A stretch of 5,680 nt of DNA from DAOMOD01 sp964526035 (GTDB lineage: Bacteria; Pseudomonadota; Gammaproteobacteria; Xanthomonadales; BPKI01). The position numbers and the translations under genes are program-made. The first letter of the stretch is position 1, and every line of letters begins with the position of its first letter. The DNA is taken from the NCBI GenBank assembly GCA_964526035.1, contig CAZGKE010000203.1, positions 1 to 5,680 of the forward strand, given 5' to 3'. Under the pieces are notes generated by a model. The model was not told where the DNA came from. It ran no database searches and saw only the letters and a program-made list of their open reading frames with translations. Shown one piece after another: positions 1-3,770 of this stretch.

Positions 1-298
1 CTATCCAGGGCAGGTCGGCGCCATCGAAGCAGCGGTATATGGTGTCGCGGCCGCGCTCATCGGCGCTGCTGGTCACCAGTCCCCGCGGCTTGTTGAGCAT
101 GAGGTAAATCGGAGCCGCGGCTGCAATGTCGCGGCCGTCGACGGCTATGCGGTCGAGCTCACGACGGGTCGGGAACTCGGCATCGCGGACGATGCGGCCA
201 TTGACCGTGACGCGTCCCGCGGCGATCCAGCGCGCGGCCTCGCTGCGCGAGCACAGGCCAAGCTTGGACAGCACCCGCGCCAGGCCGTATCTCGTCAT
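1..298 (-). CDS. rRNA pseudouridine synthase, RsuA/RluB/E/F family (N-terminal part, cut by window edge)
   Basis: This would isomerise a specific uridine in ribosomal RNA to pseudouridine, in the cytoplasm. Only the first 99 codons are present. Residues 3-45 read as an S4 RNA-binding domain, with RVLSKLGLCSRSEAARWI followed by AGRVTVNGR. Residues 65-77 (YLMLNKPRGLVTS) are the conserved strand that opens the catalytic domain of this family. The catalytic aspartate (usual motif GRLD) would lie just beyond the window, so activity and subfamily cannot be judged. The ATG lies 4 bp after the stop of the upstream AhpD-like gene. The only Shine-Dalgarno-like bases (GAGG) overlap that stop codon and sit too close to the start, so translation is probably coupled. 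Which of RsuA, RluB, RluE or RluF it is remains open, and no symbol is given. Confidence 0.88.
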   Translation of the reverse strand, partial: MTRYGLARVLSKLGLCSRSEAARWIAAGRVTVNGRIVRDAEFPTRRELDRIAVDGRDIAAAAPIYLMLNKPRGLVTSSADERGRDTIYRCFDGADLPWI

Positions 299-302
299 GG
301 CC

Positions 303-896
303 TCAGGCGCGATGCTTGCCGCCGGTCCAGCCGCCCTCGCGCAGCACTTCATCGCCCAGCGTCGCGGGCGCCTGCTCGAGCGTCGTTCCCATCGAGTCAT
401 TCCAGCGGTTGAGGAAGCCGTACAGGCTGATCACCGCGAGCAATTCGACGATTTCTTCCTCGTCCCAGTGATCGCGGACGCGCTGCATCAATTGTTCGTC
501 CACCGCGTTGGGCACGGCGCCCGCGGCCAGCGCGAAGTCGAGCGCCACGCGCTCGCGTTCGCTGTACAGCGGCGAGTTCGCATACTCCCATACCGCCGCC
601 ACCTTGGCATCGTCGATGCCGTGGATCTTCGCGGCGATCAGCGAGTGCGCCATGCAGTACTGGCAGCCGGCCGCGCGCGAGCAGAAGTGCGCGATGAGGC
701 GCTTGAAGCCCAGATCGACCTTGCCTTCGGGGTCCATCACCGCGCGTGTCAGTACACCGAATCCCTCCACGATCTTCGGTTTTCTCTGCATGGTCAGCAG
801 GGAGTTGGGCACGAAGCCGAGGATGCGGGTGAACTGGTCCCAGGTGGCGGCGAGCTCGGGGTGGGATTCGGGGGGGAGGGGGTCGAGGAGGGGCAT
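303..896 (-). CDS. AhpD-like / carboxymuconolactone decarboxylase family protein
   Basis: This 197-residue cytoplasmic protein belongs to the all-helical AhpD/CMD superfamily, whose members include alkylhydroperoxidases using a CxxC redox pair. Residues 27-33 (GFVPNSL) and 65-85 match the family. The redox motif is C78-x-x-C81-x-x-H84 (GCQYCMAH), with a further Cys at 72. In AhpD proper a glutamate lies 12 residues before the first motif Cys as part of the proton relay; here that position is R66, so a true AhpD peroxidase reaction is not assured. The C-terminal part (FLNRWNDSMGTTLE) resembles the longer, roughly 180-200 residue members often labelled 'peroxidase-related'. AAGG lies 8 nt before the ATG and supports this start. 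The gene begins 39 bp after the nuclease-like gene ends, with an A-rich heptamer array between them, and it ends 4 bp before the pseudouridine synthase. Substrate is unknown. Confidence 0.87.
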   Translation of the reverse strand: MPLLDPLPPESHPELAATWDQFTRILGFVPNSLLTMQRKPKIVEGFGVLTRAVMDPEGKVDLGFKRLIAHFCSRAAGCQYCMAHSLIAAKIHGIDDAKVAAVWEYANSPLYSERERVALDFALAAGAVPNAVDEQLMQRVRDHWDEEEIVELLAVISLYGFLNRWNDSMGTTLEQAPATLGDEVLREGGWTGGKHRA

Positions 897-911
897 GGAT
901 GGAGCCTTTTG

Positions 912-946
912 TTTTCAGTTTTCAGCTTTCAGTTTTCAGTTTTCAG
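912..946. repeat. Five tandem 7-bp repeats (TTTTCAG / CTGAAAA)
   Basis: Units at 912-918, 919-925, 926-932, 933-939 and 940-946 are TTTTCAG, apart from the middle one, which is CTTTCAG. A further TTTTG precedes the array. On the minus strand (the coding direction here) each CTGAAAA carries TGA at a fixed offset. Because 7 is not a multiple of 3, any three consecutive units place a stop in all three frames. The array holds the last residues and stop codon of the nuclease-like gene (stop at 938-936) and forms most of the leader of the AhpD-like gene. On the plus strand the array has no stop in any frame and would encode FSVFSFQ. From memory, similar heptamers are scattered between genes in various proteobacteria; I cannot check that here. 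Confidence 0.95.
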
Positions 947-2183
947 TCGCCGAGGACAGGCATGAGCTGCTTCGACTCCGCAAATCCAGCCATACCAGGC
1001 GGTGGTCACTGGCGGTGATCCAGTCGGCGCCGGGCTCGCCCTCTGGTGGCCAGAAGACGCCGGCGGCGACGGGCTGCAGTTGACGTGCGGGGAGCACGTA
1101 GTCGACGCGCAGGTTTCCGGCGGCATCGCTGAATTCGCTGGTGTCGTGCGCAGGGTCGCCCTGGTGTTCCAGATTCCGTCCCTGTCTTCGCAGTGAGGAC
1201 TCAATGGCGCCCTCGCTGCGCGGAATCATCGACGCGTCGATGCGCGGGTGATCAAGAAGCTGCTGTATGGCGCCTGGCACGGAATCTCCGTCGACGGGAT
1301 CGGCATTGTAGTCGCCTGCCATGACGAAGGCGGCGCCCTCGGGCAGCGCGCCGCGTCGGCCATGGTCGTCGACCAGGTAGCCGCCGCGGGAGGGTTCGAC
1401 ATAGTCTGCCCACAGGCGGATCTCATCGAAATTGCGCAGACCGTTGCGGTTTTCCGGACCATCGAACACCGGCGGCGTGGGGTGGGCGGCAAGCAGGTGG
1501 ACGCGGCCCAGCGGAGTAGCCAGCGGAATGTCCCAATGGCTCTTGGATGAAAGCGGGATGCGCTCCCAGATCTCGTCGCTCCAGAACCAGTCGTTGGTAG
1601 CGGGATCCTTCGGTCTGCGCGCTTGCGGCAGATCGCGCCATTTGAACTTCTGGAAGGTGCGAACTGCATCCACGTCGATCGGATGCACGCTCAGTAGCAG
1701 CATCCCGAACTGGCCGGGGTGGAAGCCGAAGCCCCAGGCGTCGCCTGGCCCATCGACGTGGCCATCGCCATTCAGGTCGAAGCCGCTGGCGACCCCGGTA
1801 TTGACCGGGGCGAGGAACATGTGAGCGAAGTGGATCGGCGCCTGTCCAGCCTGCGAGCGGCCGAGGTATTCCGATATGAAGATGTCCGCGCTCTCGCCCT
1901 GCGCATCAAAGTCGAACTCATTGAGAAGCAGCACGTCGGGCCGAACGGCCTGGATGATGGCGGCAATGCGCTGCGCCTGCTCGTCCTGACCGCCGCGCAG
2001 CCTTGCAAGCAGCCCGCCGGCCGTCGTGCTTTCCATCGAGACATTGAAGGTAGCGAAGCGCAGCGCAACATCGGGCGCCTGCACTTCTTGCGCTGAATGG
2101 GAGGCGGACAAGGTGGCGGATGTCATCGACAGCGCCCACAGCAGGCAGCACAGGCGCAGGCAGGGCAGCGGTCGGAGAAGCAT
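936..2183 (-). CDS. Secreted endonuclease/exonuclease/phosphatase family protein
   Basis: This is a 415-residue member of the EEP (DNase I / exonuclease III / sphingomyelinase-like) superfamily, which are metal-dependent phosphodiesterases. The landmarks appear in order: TFN at 45-47, the metal-binding glutamate E89 in VLLLNEFD, H234 in AAHPTPP, G290-D-Y-N293, and S392-D-H394 near the C terminus. All key residues are present. The N terminus (basic residues, then a hydrophobic run at about 9-20) looks like a Sec signal peptide, so it probably acts outside the cytoplasm. Residues 136-144 (DLNGDGHVD) resemble a calcium-binding loop. The open frame extends upstream to 2453 but would overlap bpt, and the signal peptide begins at this ATG. 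No Shine-Dalgarno sequence is visible in the 25 bp after bpt. The last residues (TEN) and the stop come from the heptamer array. Whether the substrate is nucleic acid or a phospho-ester cannot be told. Confidence 0.88.
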   Translation of the reverse strand: MLLRPLPCLRLCCLLWALSMTSATLSASHSAQEVQAPDVALRFATFNVSMESTTAGGLLARLRGGQDEQAQRIAAIIQAVRPDVLLLNEFDFDAQGESADIFISEYLGRSQAGQAPIHFAHMFLAPVNTGVASGFDLNGDGHVDGPGDAWGFGFHPGQFGMLLLSVHPIDVDAVRTFQKFKWRDLPQARRPKDPATNDWFWSDEIWERIPLSSKSHWDIPLATPLGRVHLLAAHPTPPVFDGPENRNGLRNFDEIRLWADYVEPSRGGYLVDDHGRRGALPEGAAFVMAGDYNADPVDGDSVPGAIQQLLDHPRIDASMIPRSEGAIESSLRRQGRNLEHQGDPAHDTSEFSDAAGNLRVDYVLPARQLQPVAAGVFWPPEGEPGADWITASDHRLVWLDLRSRSSSCLSSATEN

Positions 2184-2208
2184 GTGCAGTGGATGGCGGG
2201 CAGCGGCG

Positions 2209-2922
2209 TCAGCGGCGCGACAGCCCGGGAGCGGCCTGCCAGCGGCCGTCGCGAAGGATCTGCCCGGGTCCGAAACGAGACTTGTAGTGCATCTTGGGAT
2301 GGCCCTCGATCCAGAAGCCGAGGTACAGCCAGCGCATGCCGTTGGACCGCGCCATGGAAATCTGGCGGAGGATGGCGTGGGTGCCGAGACCGCGGTCGTG
2401 GAGGTTTGGATCGAAGAAGGTGTAGACGGCGGAGATCGCACTGGCACCGACATCGGTGACCGCTACGGCCACCAGCTTGCGATCCAGGCGGAATTCGAGA
2501 AGTCGTGTGCTCGGCCACGGGCTGAGCAGGAAGCGGGTGGCTGCCTCACGGTCATCGCTGTCCATGCCGCCGCCCGGATGACGTGCGCGGACATAGCGGC
2601 GATAGAGTTGCCAGTGCTCTTCGGCAAATGCGGCAGGGGCGAGCCGCAGCGACAGGTCGCGATTGCGCTTCAGGCAGCGGCGCAGGCTGCGGTCCGGCTG
2701 AAACGCATTCACATCGATGCGCAATGGTGTGCACGCCTGACAGCCGAGGCATTCGGGCCGATAAAGGTGGCCGCCGCTGCGCCGAAAACCCATCGCCAAC
2801 ATGCGCTCCACGCCGGCCACGTCGGGCGTTCCGCGCGGCAGAACAAGCAGCTCGCGGGCCAGTCGGCCCTCGTAGTAGCCGCAATCGTGTTCCGGGCTGA
2901 GATAGACGCCAGGGGCGAGCAT
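2209..2922 (-). CDS. bpt: Aspartate/glutamate leucyltransferase (Bpt; bacterial arginyl-transferase family)
   Basis: This cytoplasmic enzyme transfers leucine from Leu-tRNA to proteins with N-terminal Asp or Glu, marking them for ClpS/ClpAP degradation (bacterial N-end rule). At 237 residues it is of normal length. The N-terminal family region has H12-x-C14, GFRRSG at 45-50, and YRPEC58-x-x-C61-x-x-C64 followed by P-L-R. The C-terminal acetyltransferase-like half has RARHPGGGMDS, LLEFR, SAVYTFFDP, LGTHAILRQI, YLGFWI and M-H-YKSRFGP, all family hallmarks. An in-frame TAG at 2934-2932, four codons before the ATG, rules out a longer protein. No Shine-Dalgarno sequence precedes the ATG; a perfect palindrome occupies that space instead. 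It is the first gene of the leftward cluster. The usual neighbours in other bacteria (aat, clpA, clpS, infA) are not seen here. Confidence 0.94.
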   Translation of the reverse strand: MLAPGVYLSPEHDCGYYEGRLARELLVLPRGTPDVAGVERMLAMGFRRSGGHLYRPECLGCQACTPLRIDVNAFQPDRSLRRCLKRNRDLSLRLAPAAFAEEHWQLYRRYVRARHPGGGMDSDDREAATRFLLSPWPSTRLLEFRLDRKLVAVAVTDVGASAISAVYTFFDPNLHDRGLGTHAILRQISMARSNGMRWLYLGFWIEGHPKMHYKSRFGPGQILRDGRWQAAPGLSRR

Positions 2923-2924
2923 GG

Positions 2925-2942
2925 CGCAATGCTAGCATTGCG
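2925..2942. promoter_or_regulatory. Perfect 18-bp palindrome at the bpt start
   Basis: CGCAATGCTAGCATTGCG is fully self-complementary (nine base pairs, no spacer) and ends two bases before the bpt ATG. It covers the place where a ribosome binding site should lie and carries the in-frame TAG that limits the bpt reading frame. It could be an operator for a dimeric repressor, or act at the RNA level. Which of these it does is inference; the symmetry itself is read directly. Confidence 0.55.
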
Positions 2943-3009
2943 GGGCGCCGGATCGCCGCTTCCCGGTGATTGAAGTGCGCACTGTTCCTTTGCTTGAGCT
3001 GCAGGCCAC

Positions 3010-3015
3010 GAGAGA
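3010..3015 (+). promoter_or_regulatory. Probable ribosome binding site of the sigma-factor gene
   Basis: The purine run GAGAGA ends 5 nt before the ATG at 3021. It is only a partial match to the Shine-Dalgarno consensus, but it favours this ATG over the in-frame TTG at 2970, which has no such signal and would add a 17-residue Cys-rich extension unlike the family. Confidence 0.5.
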
Positions 3016-3020
3016 CCCAG

Positions 3021-3587
3021 ATGACCGCCAATCAAGGGGCAAATTCCACGGCGACCCTGCTTGCGCGCATCCGCGACGGCGAATCGGTGGCCCGTGAGGA
3101 GCTTTTCAAGCGCTGCCTGCCCCTGCTCAAGCGCTTCGCCCGCGGCCGCCTGCCGCGCCAGCGTCGTGACCTCGCAGAAACCGACGACCTCGTCCAGGTC
3201 ACCTTGATGCGCGCTCTGAGCAATGTCGAGAGCTTCGAATCGCGCGGCAAGGGCGCCTTCTTCGCCTACCTTCGGCAGATCATGATCAACGCGATCCGCG
3301 AGGAAATCCGGCGCCATGGCAGCCGCCCCGACCACACGGCGGACCTCGATGCGGCACCCGCCGCGCCAGATTCAGTGGTGGCGAATGCGGTGGGAGAGCA
3401 GACTCTGGAAGCCTATGAACGCGGCCTGGAGCAGCTTGGCGAAATGCAGCGCGAGGCCGTCATCCTGCGCGTCGAGTTCGACATGAGCTACCCGGAGATT
3501 GCGCTGGAGCTGGAATGTCCCTCGGCCGATGCCGCGCGCATGCTGGTCGCACGCGGCCTGCGCCGGCTTGCCGAGACCATGCCGTGA
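3021..3587 (+). CDS. RNA polymerase sigma factor, ECF type (sigma-70 family)
   Basis: This is a 188-residue alternative sigma factor that would direct RNA polymerase to a specific promoter set. Region 2 spans about residues 25-98: a basic helix with FARGRLPRQRRD, then the hallmark TDDLVQ at 54-59, then AFFAYLRQIMINAIREEIRR for core binding and -10 recognition. A linker rich in Ala, Asp and Pro covers about 100-120. Region 4 spans about 127-185 and ends in a helix-turn-helix, SYPEIALELECPSADAARML, followed by a basic helix, for -35 recognition. There is no sigma 1.1 or region 3, as expected for ECF factors. It is transcribed divergently from bpt. No anti-sigma gene follows within the window, so control may be transcriptional or lie elsewhere. 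Some relatives of this type work with a Ser/Thr kinase, but none is seen here. Confidence 0.92.
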   Translation: MTANQGANSTATLLARIRDGESVAREELFKRCLPLLKRFARGRLPRQRRDLAETDDLVQVTLMRALSNVESFESRGKGAFFAYLRQIMINAIREEIRRHGSRPDHTADLDAAPAAPDSVVANAVGEQTLEAYERGLEQLGEMQREAVILRVEFDMSYPEIALELECPSADAARMLVARGLRRLAETMP

Positions 3588-3770
3588 CATGATGCGCCGG
3601 GCCGCAGCACGGTTCTGTGATTCCTCGGCGGGAATGCGCGCGAACCCGTAGACCCGCTGCTCGACATCGACGCAGCAAGCGCGCTTCGCAATTCCCGGGG
3701 CAATTCGACCACAGCGTTCGTCTGGCCGCGTTCGTGCATTTGTCCGGATATCCGTCCAGGAACGCCCGAC
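3588..3770. other. Gene-free region between the sigma factor and the beta-helix protein
   Basis: I see no credible gene in these 183 bp. A loose hairpin (CCGTG at 3582-3586 with CACGG at 3608-3612, and an inner TGCG/CGCA pair) overlaps the sigma stop codon but lacks a T-tract. The heptamer GCAATTC occurs twice, at 3688-3694 and 3700-3706, 12 bp apart. A 10-bp palindrome CGGATATCCG lies at 3745-3754. The length suggests that the downstream gene has its own promoter, but no convincing -35/-10 pair is visible. Confidence 0.5.
3758..3761 (+). promoter_or_regulatory. Ribosome binding site of the beta-helix gene
   Basis: AGGA lies 9 nt before the ATG at 3771 and, with the signal peptide that begins there, sets the start of the long beta-helix protein. 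Confidence 0.6.

Larger units (their letters stand above)
2923..3020. promoter_or_regulatory. Divergent intergenic region between bpt and the sigma-factor gene
   Basis: This 98-bp stretch must carry promoters for both directions unless bpt or the sigma gene is read from elsewhere. It contains the 18-bp palindrome at 2925-2942 and a 10-bp palindrome AGTGCGCACT at 2974-2983. A TTGAAG at 2970-2975 could be a -35 element for the sigma gene, but no -10 follows at the expected distance. Toward bpt, TAGCAT at 2934-2929 could serve as a -10 for a nearly leaderless transcript, but no -35 is visible. The promoters are therefore not assigned. Confidence 0.5.

Noticed and set aside
912..946. The heptamers as a CRISPR array or phage attachment site
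   Set aside because: The units are 7 bp with no spacers, and no cas, integrase or tRNA gene is nearby.
126..1083. Long plus-strand reading frames opposite the AhpD-like gene and the end of the nuclease-like gene
   Set aside because: They are antisense to genes with clear family motifs, have no recognisable domain, and are kept open by high GC content and by the stop-free plus strand of the heptamer array.
2184..2453. N-terminal extension of the nuclease-like frame to 505 residues
   Set aside because: It would overlap most of the C-terminal half of bpt in another frame, and the signal peptide begins at the ATG at 2183.
2026..2973. A 315-residue plus-strand frame across bpt
   Set aside because: It is antisense to bpt, which matches its family along its full length; the Ala/Arg/Gly-rich translation has no domain.
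3582..3612. Possible rho-independent terminator after the sigma-factor gene
   Set aside because: The stem is short and broken, it overlaps the stop codon, and no run of T follows.
3620..3635. Small inverted repeat ATTCC/GGAAT with a 6-base loop
   Set aside because: A five-pair stem in GC-rich DNA is expected by chance and it is not placed at a start or stop.
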